64,000 bases of DNA, from positions 67,340,452-67,404,451 of the forward strand of contig CP154956.1 of assembly GCA_039621445.1 (NCBI GenBank), read 5' to 3'. The translations under genes were made by a program, and so were the position numbers. The DNA comes from Euglena gracilis. Lineage: Eukaryota; Euglenida; Euglenophyceae; Euglenales. The number at the start of each line of letters is the position of its first letter. Positions within the stretch are counted from its first letter, which is position 1. This document shows, one piece after another, positions 56,501-64,000 of the stretch. The notes beneath the pieces were generated by a model. The model saw nothing but the letters and a program-made list of their open reading frames with translations, was not told where the DNA came from and searched no databases.

Positions 56501-59500
56501 AGACCCCCCTGGGCCGATCAAGCAAAAATCCAAAAATAAGACCCCCCCCAAAATAGGGCAGGAAATTGAGGTCAGTGATGCAATGCAAACTGGCAAATTT
56601 CCTTTTGATCAAACAATTGAGACAGTGGACATATTAAGTCAAAAGTGAAATGCCTTTTCCCCTTTCAAACTCAGGCTGCACCAGGTACAACCTCAAGCGC
56701 ATATCCATGGTGAATCGTCGTCGACATCTGCAAGCATTAACTCCGAGGCAGCCACCCCACCCCCTGCCAAGGCACCCGAGACAGCTCTAACGCCCCTTGA
56801 CACCACCGACCATACGGTGCAAACCAGTGGCGCCTTCTTTCAAAGAGTTTATGGCTGAGCCCCCCAAAAAAGCTATTTATTTTCTCAAAGAGATTGATTA
56901 CAGGTGCCAATTTCAATAGTCCTCTGCGTCTTATCAATGCAAAAAAATGTTCTGTTCCAAACAGGACTGGTTGTAGATGGCTTACTAGATCGAACAGTCA
57001 TTGGTGGATCCACAAGTCAACTGACCGGCCACATAATGATGGTGTTTATTCATATACCTCACAAGTCAGTGCATAGCGATTTTGCAAACTGGTCGATCGA
57101 ATGCATTATCTCCCCCACCCAGTCCGCTAAGGATGGTTGATTGCTCTTCTAATGCCAAGGGTTATTTCTCTTGGACGAAGGCTTCGCTGCTTCCATCCTC
57201 CACTGCAGCTGCTGTTGAGAGTCCGCCCCCTGTCCCATTGTTTGCGCACCAACAGCAATTGCGGGTTCAGGCTGGCTCTGGTGTGAAAAATGCCTTGCAG
57301 CTGCTGGAATGAGCACATCCACAGAATGTAAGTTCCAGGCACTGTATTTCAGGCTTCCCCGGAATTTTGGTGCCAAATCCTACCAAACAGTCTCCCAACC
57401 AGCATTTTTGACAGGGGTAATCGGAATTGAAGTATCTGAGTGTTGAAAGAATGCCCAGACAAAAATGAGGGGAAACAACAATGACAAAAAGAGAAATGGA
57501 TGGGGAAAGTGATGGGAAAACGTTGACTTTGGAATATTTAATGATGGGAATATTCAACTGGTCGCAGAAATGGGCAAATTTTCTCACTTGCGAGGAAAGA
57601 TTTCAGCAAAAAGGCACCCATTTCAAATGGCTCCTTCCTTCCCCCCCCATACCCTGCTTTTTGTGTGAATCGGTGGTCAATGTTTTCCGATCAGAGGCCG
57701 CCCCCACCCCTCCCATCATACGCCCACCAAACGCCCGACCATACTCCCTTGCCTTCTTTTCTTTTCTGCCCCCAAAGCTATTTATTTTCTCATAATTTGT
57801 CCTTTTTCCCCTTTTGATTTCCTTTCATTACTTACTAGACATTTTTTTATTTTTCATTGTGGATTTTGCTTTACCCCAATCAATTATGCTTTCTGCATAA
57901 GCACTGTTATTGAAGATTATCTAAATATGATTTTTCTTCTTGTTATTTCTCTACCACTGCAGCTTATCCATTGCGTTTTTTAGTCCTTTGGTTTTGCGCA
58001 GCTACTGTTGCCTAATCCCCAATGTTCAGGCACTGATTTCAGGCTTGGAATTTTTAATTAACACATTTGCTTTGACAATCGGAATTGAAATATCTGAGTG
58101 TTGAAAGAATGCCCAGACAAAAATGAGGGGAACAACAATGACAAAAAGAGAAATGGATGGGGAAAAAGATGGGAAAACGTTGACTTTGGAATATTTAATG
58201 ATGGGAATATTCAACTGGTCGCAGAAATGAGCAAATTTTCTCACTTGTGAGGAAAGATTTCAGCAAAAAGGCAACTCAAAATTTCAAAAAGAATGGTCTT
58301 CTGGGTGTCTGTGATTTTTCATTTGAAAAAAAGACCCCAAAATTGGCCATATATGCCATACCCTGTCTTTTTGTGTGAAAAGTTTGAGTGTGTCTGAACG
58401 TGGCTTTCCCAAAAGGGCGTAGAAATGATACAGGGGAAAGAATACGGGGGAAAATGGTGGGAAATTGGGTGGTTTCCCATAATTTTTGTTTCCTGTCATT
58501 TTTATCCGGATTGTCTGATAATCCACTTCAAAGTGCGAGCAGTGACCCAGGTGCATTTTTACCCTTTTGAATGCACAGCTCTCAGACAGTTTCTGTCAGG
58601 CAGGCATTAGTTATTGTCAGGCAGAGGTTGTTCTTCCCGTGCTTTCCCATGCTTTCCCATGCTTTCTCGAATATGGCATGTTTTGTTGCTGAGAAGTGGT
58701 CCATCCACTCCCTTGATCTTGATCTTCTGAAAATGGAATGCAAAGTTGCATTTGTTGCCATCCTAACTAACCGGTGGTGTGGCACTGTGATTGTGATTGT
58801 GATTACGATTATGAATGAAAATGACTGGACAGTGCATGCCTCAGATAAGGGGTGGGTTCACAGGTTCACATTGTGAACTGCGCCGCACCAAATGTGTACA
58901 CCGAAATTGACATCTTTTGTATGTGTGGAATGGTAAAAAGTTCAGCATTTACAACACTTTCATTTAGCGTTGCTTGTGTCAGGACCACAGCAACTTCAGA
59001 TTCCGCACGTCAGCCAGTCCATACCGTACGCCGGCCAGTCTCAAGTGGCAGCTCCAAGGACCCCGGCGGAGGCGGAGGTTTGATGTTTTTGTTGCTCCCA
59101 CCAGATCTGCTTCTGACAAATGTGCTGGGCCATGTCAATTTGAAGAAACTGGGGTTCAGTTGGGTGTGGCTCTTCATTTAAGCCCCCCACTCCCCCATTA
59201 TCAACCCCCCAATTTTATTTTGGCTGAAATGACCCTCAGGAGGGGTTTTTTGTTTGGGGGGGGTTATATTTGGGCAGGAAAATCAAACGTCCGAGACCCA
59301 AAGCGAACATCCAATTTTGGCCTCATTTTGCCCAAATTTCACCATTTTCAGGAAAAATTCCAACCGATGAACATTTTTGGCAGATGGTTCCACAACGGGC
59401 TGTTAATTATGCACCAACCTTGGAGGACTCAAAATCCCATGGGTTCCCGTCTGTGTGAGCACTTCCCAGGGAACAAACGGAACGTTGTATGGGCTTTTGG

Positions 59501-60598
59501 CGCTTTGTTGTCGAAGTTCCTGCAAACATTTTTGAGGAATGTACTAAATGCGTAATAGGGAGGGGGATTTCGTCGAGGGCCTGCATCCCCCATCTGAGGA
59601 AGGATGACTGGTGGCGGTGCCAGTGAATTAAACCCCAAGTATAAAACCCCCCTGGGGGCGTTGAATTTTGCCCAAATATGACCCTCCCTCTGGGGAAACT
59701 GCTGCCTTTTCCTCAAATAAGGAATCAGGTGGATGACAAATTCTGGAGAAATGGTGTGAAGGGATGGGAGAAAAATTAAAAAATAGCAGTGCAAAATTTC
59801 TGTGGCTTCTCGGCTTAAATGAGTGTTGGTTTTGGACAGGGGGGGGGGTGCGGACCTCCCTTAGGCTGGGGGGTCTGGGCACCATGAAGTCCACCCGAGG
59901 GGGTGGATTATTTGGGGAGGGGGCGTTTTTCTTTCAAATTTTCGAATTTTCTCGAAAATCCACAAGACCCAAAATAGCACTCAAAATAGCACTCAAAACC
60001 ACCCTTTTTTGGTCATTTTTGCACTTTTTTCGAAAGAATTGGCATTTTTGGAGGCCAGAAGGTCCACAAAGATGCATTTTTATTGCCCTGAATTCTCATT
60101 TTCAACCGGATTTTTTTGGGGTGAAAATCGAGGTCGGCAACCCAAAACTGGGGGGGGGGTTATTTTTTTTTCAGTTGAAGTCAAATCAGGGAATTTTCGC
60201 AATTTTTGGGGGTCTATTTTTTTGGGATTTCCCAAAAAATTTCGACTGGGATCTTATTTTGGTGGGGGTCTAGTTTTTAGATTTCTGTGAAAATCAGTAA
60301 GGGGTATTATTCTTGGGGAGGGGAGCGGGTCTTATTTTTGGGGGGGTTGTTATTTGGGAGAGGGGGCTCAGTGTTCCAGACCTAAATTCCTCACCAGACG
60401 CAACCGTCGATTTTGGAGGAGGTATTTACGTTTGATTGCGGTTCATTTGCTGCGCAGGCGTACCGAGAGTTCCACGCCCAAATGGCGGTCCACTACGAAG
60501 AGATGGCGGCGACGGTGCGGAGCATTGCCGGGGCATATGCTGCGCTGGCGGACAGGCTCCGGCCGCCGCCGCCAGAGGCCGAGGCGGAACCGCAGTGA
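44473..60598 (+). CDS. HRD1: HRD1/synoviolin ER-associated ubiquitin ligase, 3' two-thirds of the gene
   Basis: HRD1 (SYVN1) is the multi-spanning RING-H2 E3 ligase of the ER membrane that ubiquitylates misfolded proteins during ERAD. Phase-consistent plus-strand exons 44473-44566, 49670-49868, 53692-53820, 55129-55392, 56675 onwards, 57209-57280, 58983-59077 and 60398-60598 encode the last membrane helices (T-L-A-R-L-I-L-H-I-V, then W-E-N-K, then L-L-Y-M-A-F-F-L-I-I-L), the cytosolic F-K-K-T-I-A-D stretch, the RING (C-I-I-C ... C-G-H-I-F-H-K-H-C ... C-P-Y-C), a Pro/Gly/Lys/Gln-rich tail and a final helix ending in TGA. WENK, LLYMAF, FKK and the RING spacing match animal SYVN1 residue for residue in order. 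The exons for the first membrane helices were not found in the window. Confidence 0.92.
46578..46606. repeat. (TG)n microsatellite
   Basis: About 14 units. Confidence 0.95.
46677..47999. mobile_element. Element E2: 1323-bp member of the E1 family with 5-bp duplication
   Basis: Left CTTAGGCGGCCGGATTCGCA then TTTAAG; right, inverted, CTTAGGCGGCCGGATTCGCA then CTTAAG. TTCAA flanks both sides (46672-46676, 48000-48004). GCGCATTTGCGC dyads cluster at 47478-47600 and near the right end (47940-47958). It contains a nested hAT-like fragment (47033-47378). Confidence 0.92.
47033..47378. mobile_element. 5'-truncated hAT-like fragment nested in E2
   Basis: Very similar to 52650-53000 over about 340 bases (AATTTCAACGAGAAAAA, AAAAAGTACCAA, CCCCGTTTTC). 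It ends GGCCTTTCCGTTCTGCCCTG, the inverse of the left terminus CAGGGCAGAACGGGAA of the copy at 52394. The left end is missing. Confidence 0.75.
49206..49230. repeat. (AC)n microsatellite
   Basis: Twelve units. Confidence 0.95.
49670..49868 (+). CDS. HRD1: HRD1 exon: last transmembrane helix and cytosolic stem
   Basis: 199 bases between TTAAACAG and GAAAG|GTTTGT, phase 1 in and 2 out. It encodes Y-K-F-Y-L-E-I-F-S-D-L-L-Q-C-L-L-Y-M-A-F-F, then a hydrophobic F-L-I-I-L-W-F-Y-G, then R-S-F-K-K-T-I-A-D-F-I. It corresponds to the VYLLYTELF...VLLYMAF...RQFKKAV.DAI block of SYVN1. The joined Gly codon after WENK restores the canonical spacing. Confidence 0.92.
50072..51297. mobile_element. Element E5: diverged copy of the E4 family
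   Basis: The right end, inverted, is CTTGGGCGGCCTAACTCACA then CTTAGC. Four CATTGCGCA-type dyads lie at about 50770-50812, 50892-50910, 50945-50961 and 50996-51014. 50830-51297 is alignable with 62800-63187. The left end is unclear: TGAGA follows the right end (51298-51302) and also precedes 50072, where a shortened terminus may start, but this is tentative. Confidence 0.6.
52394..53000. mobile_element. hAT-like element (about 0.6 kb)
   Basis: Left CAGGGCAGAACGGGAA; right, inverted, GAGAACGGGAAGGCCTGG, with its last bases replaced by a C run. GGGGGGTCGACC/GGGTCCACCC blocks are inside both ends. About 340 bases match 47033-47378. Confidence 0.65.
53692..53820 (+). CDS. HRD1: HRD1 exon: first part of the RING-H2 finger
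   Basis: 129 bases between TTCACAG and TCCTG|GTGTGC, phase 2 in and out. It encodes Y-P-N-A-T-D-E-E-I, then C-I-I-C-Y-D-D-M, then K-K-L-P-C-G-H-I-F-H-K-H-C-L-K-S. It supplies zinc ligands 1-6 of the C3H2C3 RING and the YP-AT-EE lead-in typical of HRD1. The open frame that continues past 53820 is intron. Confidence 0.95.
53821..55128. other. HRD1 intron (1.3 kb), no recognisable features
   Basis: Mixed-composition sequence with a few G runs near 54645-54780. The open frame that crosses it into the next exon is incidental. Confidence 0.6.
55129..55392 (+). CDS. HRD1: HRD1 exon: end of RING, poly-Gly, basic and Gln-rich region
   Basis: 264 bases between GTTTGCAG and GCCTG|GTATGT, phase 2 in and out. 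Trp plus M-E-R-N-N-K-C-P-Y-C supplies the last two zinc ligands. Then come Pro-rich P-P-R-T-P-V-V-Q-P-Q-P, a Gly run read from an unbroken G tract at about 55236-55254, a Lys-rich stretch (K-K-P-A-K-S-K-G-Q-A-S-K-K) and Q-L-Q-E-Q-L-Q-L-Q-Q-Q-Q-L-Q. The basic segment could bind acidic partners or act in localisation; that is inference. Confidence 0.92.
55393..57208. other. HRD1 intron region with one or more possible exons
   Basis: 55480-56040 is plain. A foldback G-run element bounded by CCCCCCCAAAAATGAGACCC-like and GGGTCTTATTTTTGG-like repeats lies at about 56048-56560. The candidate exon from 56675 is listed separately. A second candidate begins at 56903 after GATTACAG and stays open to 57139 (L-V-V-D-G-L-L-D-R-T-V-I-G-G-S), with a possible phase-1 donor GATG|GTTGAT; it matches no known HRD1 sequence. 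Confidence 0.5.
56675..56854 (+). CDS. HRD1: HRD1 candidate exon: Ser/Thr/Pro-rich tail, 3' boundary unresolved
   Basis: The acceptor CAAACTCAG opens a phase-2 frame that completes the Trp codon split by the previous donor, then reads L-H-Q-V-Q-P-Q-A-H, S-S-S-T-S-A-S-I, A-A-T-P-P-P-A-K-A-P-E-T and T-P-L-D-T-T-D-H-T before a TGA at 56855. The donor to the exon at 57209 must be phase 1; CATG|GTGAAT and ACCA|GTGGCG fit phase but are weak. The composition suits the disordered HRD1 tail. Confidence 0.6.
57209..57280 (+). CDS. HRD1: HRD1 exon: Pro/Gln-rich tail
   Basis: 72 bases between CCATCCTCCACTGCAG, a strong acceptor, and CTCTG|GTGTGA, phase 1 in and out. It encodes A-V-E-S-P-P-P-V-P-L-F-A-H-Q-Q-Q-L-R-V-Q. 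The exon could instead start further 5' because the frame is open from about 57127. Confidence 0.65.
57281..58982. other. HRD1 intron (1.7 kb) with a tandem duplication
   Basis: Copies at 57332-57617 and 58024-58272 are near-identical over their shared 200 bases (AGTGTTGAAAGAATGCCCAG, TGATGGGAATATTCAACTGG). Pyrimidine-rich AT sequence lies between. A TGCTTTCCCA triplication is at 58635-58667. No other feature. Confidence 0.7.
57332..58272. repeat. Direct duplication, about 250-bp units 690 bp apart
   Basis: TTCAGGCACTG or CCAGGCACTG, then TTTCAGGCTT, then CGGAATTGAA(G/A)TATCTGAGT, and so on through CAGCAAAAAGGCA in both copies, with small indels at the start of each. Confidence 0.88.
58983..59077 (+). 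CDS. HRD1: HRD1 exon: Gln/Pro/Ala-rich tail
   Basis: 95 bases between CTTGTGTCAG and GCGGAG|GTTTGA, phase 1 in and 0 out. It encodes P-Q-Q-L-Q-I-P-H-V-S-Q-S-I-P-Y-A-G-Q-S-Q, then V-A-A-P-R-T-P-A-E-A-E. The phase links exactly to exons on either side (Gly codon shared with 57280). No homology beyond composition. Confidence 0.7.
59078..60397. other. HRD1 intron (1.3 kb) with G-run repeats
   Basis: Several GGGGGTTAT(A)TTT(G)GG and AACCCCCC(T)GGGGG motifs at 59250-59290, 59630-59700, 59840-59930 and 60150-60360 suggest fragments of the G-run element class. No complete element was delimited. Confidence 0.55.
60398..60598 (+). CDS. HRD1: HRD1 terminal exon: amphipathic helix and stop
   Basis: Phase 0 after TTCCTCACCAG, 66 codons and TGA. 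It encodes Q-P-S-I-L-E-E-V-F-T-F-D, then Y-R-E-F-H-A-Q-M-A-V-H-Y-E-E-M-A, then S-I-A-G-A-Y-A-A-L-A-D-R-L-R. SYVN1 also has a C-terminal helical region after its low-complexity tail, so an Ala-rich helix here is plausible. The exon is GC-rich, unlike the flanking intron. Confidence 0.75.
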   Translation, partial: TQPSILEEVFTFDCGSFAAQAYREFHAQMAVHYEEMAATVRSIAGAYAALADRLRPPPPEAEAEPQ

Positions 60599-60892
60599 CA
60601 GTGACCCGCTGGCCCCGACGGTTGCCCAGCGCCCCCTGGGTGGTGGTCATGGATGTGTAGCGCGGCGGAGGGCATTGCCCGCCGACGCTGTCTGACCCAG
60701 ATCGTTCCTAACTGGACGCGTGCATGTCTGCGAGCCTTTCTCTCTGTCTTGAACCCAAGGGCTGCGCCCGGCATGCAGTGGTCCATTGGAGCGAAGGTGC
60801 AAAGCATGTTGCAAGGTTTAGGGTGTCTCCTGAAAGGTGCCCATTTTTCTGGCTCAAAAATTTCCAATTGGAGAACAGGTTTATGTTTGTGC

Positions 60893-60938
60893 AAGTTGTG
60901 TGTGTGTGTGTGTGTCTGTGTGTGTGTGTGTGTGTGTT
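60893..60938. repeat. (TG)n microsatellite
   Basis: About 20 units with one C interruption. Confidence 0.95.
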
Positions 60939-61863
60939 TTTTTTCATTGATCCTCTGATTTCTCGCTCTGTTTGTGCATGTTTGCTTTATACTACTTCAG
61001 AAATTTTGTTTTTCAAAGAGACTGTTTTGGAATATTGGCGATGCTTTGTTCGCTTTGCACAACCAAAATTTTTTTGGGCAAATTTTCATCTGCCAAAAAA
61101 TGAAGTGTTGTTTGTTGTGTTGTCGCTTATGCCAAAGTGGACATCCCGCGGGGGTCCAGCCAGCCAGCAGCCTTTTTCCCGCCAGCAGCCTTCTTCCAGC
61201 TGTTTGGGCATTTTTGCAGTTTTGATTTTTGGGTCCCCGTTCGACCCCATTCGGGCCCCCGTTTGGGCCCATTTCCAACCAGGGGAACCCTGGGGATTGG
61301 GGGGGGGTGGGGAAGGGTCAGCCAGCAGCCTTTTTCCAGCCAGCCAAATTTTCCAGCCTCTGAGCTGGACCGGACCCCCCCCCTGGTCACCAAGCGACGC
61401 CTGGGGGGAAACCTTGTTAATGGACTATATGACTACTGCATTTCCTGGATGGCGCTTTGTGAACGGAAGAACGGCAGTTGCAACCACTGGCCGCCCCCAA
61501 CTTCAGCAAATTTTATCTGGTGCAAGCAAGGCTGCATGTGCACTTCAGCAACATGAAAACGGAAATGCATTTTTGATACACAGGTCAATCAGGCACAAGA
61601 GAATCGGTCAGAAAACGACCCAATAAAATTCTGAGTTGGTCGTTGCAATTCTTCGTTTCCGAAGCAGTTCTAATCGTTTTCCAGCCTCAGACTGCAACAC
61701 CCTGCTTTACTGTTCTGTTGATTAACAGCTAAATATTGATGAAAGTCAAGAATGAAAAATTTCTGTGGCGGAGTTGGTCCATCAATTGAGAGAATGGATG
61801 GTGGGTATTGAAGGCAAATTGGTGTTGAGCGGGGGAGTTGATCCAGGGGCAGGGAGATATTCC

Positions 61864-61978
61864 GGTCCGGAATAAACCGGAATAAACCGGAATAGCGAAA
61901 ACCGGAATAAACCGGAATAAACCGGAATAGCGAAAACTGGAATAAACCGGAATAGACCGGAATAACCGGAATAAAAGT
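61864..61978. repeat. ACCGGAATAA minisatellite, left array of hF
   Basis: About nine units, some joined by GCGAAA. The matching right array is at 63411-63512. Confidence 0.9.
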
Positions 61979-62322
61979 GCCAGCCAATGGCTTGAAAATT
62001 CTGCCAGGCACAAAGGCAATGAAGGTGAAGTTTGATATATTTTCATGTTTCAGAATCACAAGAGCAACAAAAGACCGCAACCGTAGCACAATCGGCATTT
62101 GATATATCAGGAACACACCTTCACTTTGCCTGTTTCCCCCCCTGGTTGAATGCATTTTTCCTTTGAGTTTTATCCCCATTTGTGAGGCTGCACTTAGTGA
62201 ATGTTTGTCCCTGAGTTTTTTCCCAAAGGGACATGAACTAGGACAATGTCAACGCTGATTTTTGGGGTCAGGGATCCCTTTGGACAAAGTGAATCATCTT
62301 TCAATCAGGGTGTAATAACACT

Positions 62323-63187
62323 CTTGGGCGGCCTCGCACTTAAGGTTTTGATTTTTTTTGCATTGCGCTTAAGCGCAACGTTGTATTCTTTTTGAAACCC
62401 GGCAGTGAAACCCACCCTTTTGGCCCTCTGGTTCCGTGGGGACCCTCCATGGTGGCACGCGCATCATTTGCGGTTGTTGGGACTCAGGAAACAGGCCCTT
62501 TTGGTGTTTTTAAGCCTGTGCTCCATTTTAAAGAAGGTTCAAAACTCCGGGTTTGAATGCCGGGAAACGTGAATTTTCCCTAAAAGGGCCAACACCCCGT
62601 TGTGTCTCCCTCATTTTTGAAGCCTCGACTGTGTTCCCCAGATGGTGCTACACAGGCCAGGTGACTGTTTTCTGTTTGGCCGTTTTGTTGCTTTTTTTAC
62701 GCTCTGCGATCTGTCCGTCAAAGTTTGCCTGCTGAGGTGTCCACTTCGGCACAACGGCCATGCTAATTCAGAATTTTGAAAATTGTATACCTATTGTGCC
62801 GTGCTGCAATATAACTCGTGAATTTTCATTCTATATGAGCGTGCCCAATTCGCGGATGTGCAATGAAAGCACATGTTGACGCATATGTTGTTGTTATTGC
62901 GCAAGTGCGCAATGATCCCCCCATTTAGGTTAAAAAAAACCAAAAAAAATTGCGCCAAAGCGCGATGTGTTTTATTTTTTATAATGGAAAAAATTTTTGC
63001 GCCATGGCACAACTGCGCAATGGAGTTCCCTCGTTCATTACCCGGCGCTTTGGGGTCATGCACACTGGGCCCAGGGAGCCCTGTTCGGCCCTGGGAGTAG
63101 GGGGGACACTAATTCGGACTGGTGTTCGAAAAGCGTGTTGGTACAATTTTACACTTTCAAAGCTAAGTGCGAGTTAGGCCGCCTTAG
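62323..63187. mobile_element. Element E4: 865-bp TIR element with CATTGCGCAAGTGCGCAATG dyads, nested in hF
   Basis: Left CTTGGGCGGCCTCGCACTTA; right, inverted, CTAAGGCGGCCTAACTCGCA then CTTAG. ACACT flanks both sides (62318-62322, 63188-63192). Dyads: 62367-62382 (GCGCTTAAGCGC type), 62896-62915, 62951-62966, 62998-63022 (diverged). Same superfamily as E1-E3 by the GGCGGCC terminus and 5-bp duplication. Confidence 0.9.
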
Positions 63188-64000
63188 ACACTGGGACCCG
63201 CATCAAGAGAAAACCCCGAGCACCAATTTTCATCAGCTTGTTTTTCCCGAAAAGGTCGGGGTCTGATGTGGTGTGCAGACCGCATCGCGGAGTGCGAAGT
63301 GACCACTTGGCTGGGTGGGGCAACCAAGGAATACATCCCTATTCCTGAAGCCCAGGTGAGCACCGGCCCAATTGTACTTCAAAAAAATCCTAAGTACATT
63401 CCCACAGAAATCGACCGGAATAAACCGGAATAAATTCCGGAATAAATTCCGGAATAACCCGGAATAAACCGGAGTAAAACCCCGGAATAAAATTTTCGGC
63501 CGACCGGAATATCTCCCTGCCCCTGGTTTATCTGGGTAGGTATTAAAGGCTTTCCTTGTGTCAGGAAGGAATTATTTTTTTGCCACAAAGGTTTGCTACA
63601 AAGGAATGAATTTTTTGCTACAAAGGTTCTTCATTGTCCAATTTTGAAACAACGCTGCAGAATTGGGAGATATTCATTTTCAAAGAAACTGACGATGTGG
63701 CAAAAAGCAGCAAATGCCCAAATTTTTGATGATAATTATCAGTATTATTATGAAGAAGATGATGGAGATGATGTAAAAAGTTGTTGGGCACATTTTGTGT
63801 GGAGATGTTGTGAAGTGCCATCCTTGTCATTCCCCTCTTTCAGTGTTTTTTTTTTGGCAGGGCATTCTGATTATTTTCTGGGGGCCATATCAGGAGGAAG
63901 AGGCCACCAGAGTCACTCATTAACTGTTGACGCGGTCCCAGGCTGTGGGTAGCTTTTTCACTTGCGTCGCCCTCCGAAGTCGCCCCTTTTCCACAGCACG

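Larger units (their letters stand above)
61844..63525. mobile_element. hAT-like element hF (1682 bp) with CCGGAATAAA subterminal arrays and nested E4
   Basis: Left CAGGGGCAGGGAGATATTCC then GGTC; right is its inverse. Flanks GTTGATC (61837-61843) and GTTTATC (63526-63532) match at 6 of 7 bases. Arrays of ACCGGAATAA lie just inside both ends (61864-61978, 63411-63512). E4 is inserted at 62323-63187. Confidence 0.82.
60599..64000. other. Downstream of HRD1: (TG)n, GGTCCAGCC repeat and a nested pair of elements
   Basis: (TG)n lies at 60893-60938; a GGTCCAGCCAGC block related to hAT-like element C at 61150-61390. A short open stretch at 61420-61625 and an acidic one at 63720-63780 (D-D-N-Y-Q-Y-Y-Y-E-E-D-D) could be exons of another gene but are not supported. 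Element hF with nested E4 fills 61844-63525. Confidence 0.55.

Noticed and set aside
61137-61626. Open frames downstream of HRD1
   Set aside because: Two competing frames, partly built from GGTCCAGCC repeat; no domain, no clear splice context.
63687-63780. Possible exon encoding an acidic, Tyr-rich peptide
   Set aside because: AAAAAGCAG acceptor and GATGAT|GTAAAA donor exist, but the sequence is GAT/TAT-rich low complexity and has no partner exon.

Overview
This is a eukaryotic nuclear window, not a prokaryotic one. Short exons of about 50-260 bases with GT-AG boundaries are separated by introns of hundreds of bases to about 10 kb. The introns are packed with transposon debris, microsatellites and very many long G/C homopolymer runs. 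I cannot name the species; an intron-rich protist or alga is my best guess. Splice-joined reading frames recover two housekeeping genes, and almost everything else is repeats.

Gene 1 (minus strand, about 34.8 kb down to 0.56 kb and continuing off the left edge) is the N-terminal half of a mitochondrial m-AAA (AFG3/paraplegin/FtsH-type) ATP-dependent protease. I place nine exons at 34633-34761 (less sure), 34434-34479, 34174-34386, 23885-23985, 16941-17070, 10840-11018, 10421-10509, 5254-5335 and 560-624 or 634. Together they give a charged linker, membrane segment 1, the intermembrane-space domain, membrane segment 2, the start of the AAA domain, Walker A and the pore loop. Walker B, the SRH and the zinc-protease domain must lie left of the window.

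Gene 2 (plus strand, 44.47-60.60 kb, 5' exons not found) is an HRD1/synoviolin ER-membrane ubiquitin ligase. Its last transmembrane segments (44473-44566, 49670-49868), RING-H2 finger (53692-53820, 55129-55392), low-complexity tail and a final helical exon ending in a stop (60598) are all recoverable with matching intron phases. The two genes are divergent: their 5' ends face each other across 34.8-44.5 kb.

The mobile DNA falls into clear classes. (a) At least four, probably five, elements have terminal inverted repeats built on C(T/C)TAGGCGGCC and 5-bp target duplications. Each family is filled with many copies of its own palindrome: GCGCATTTGCGCAAATGCGC at 11.6-14.6 and 46.7-48.0 kb, GACCGACGGGACCGTCGGTC at 36.2-39.5 kb, and CATTGCGCAAGTGCGCAATG at about 50.1-51.3 and 62.3-63.2 kb. 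This is the most unusual feature of the window. (b) hAT-like elements begin CAGGG, end CCCTG and have 8-bp (or 7-bp) duplications: 1.6, 8.6 (with a DUF659-like transposase relic), 10.0, 41.2, 43.0, 52.4 and 61.8 kb. (c) Small elements have termini of long C/G runs and sit at TA dinucleotides: 15.8, 17.2, 31.4 and 40.0 kb. (d) Dispersed and tandem satellites and minisatellites fill much of 2-4, 18.7-23.1 and 20.5-20.8 kb. Elements are nested in one another several times. At the left edge, inside an intron of gene 1, lies an unrecognised plus-strand coding segment with one in-frame TGA.
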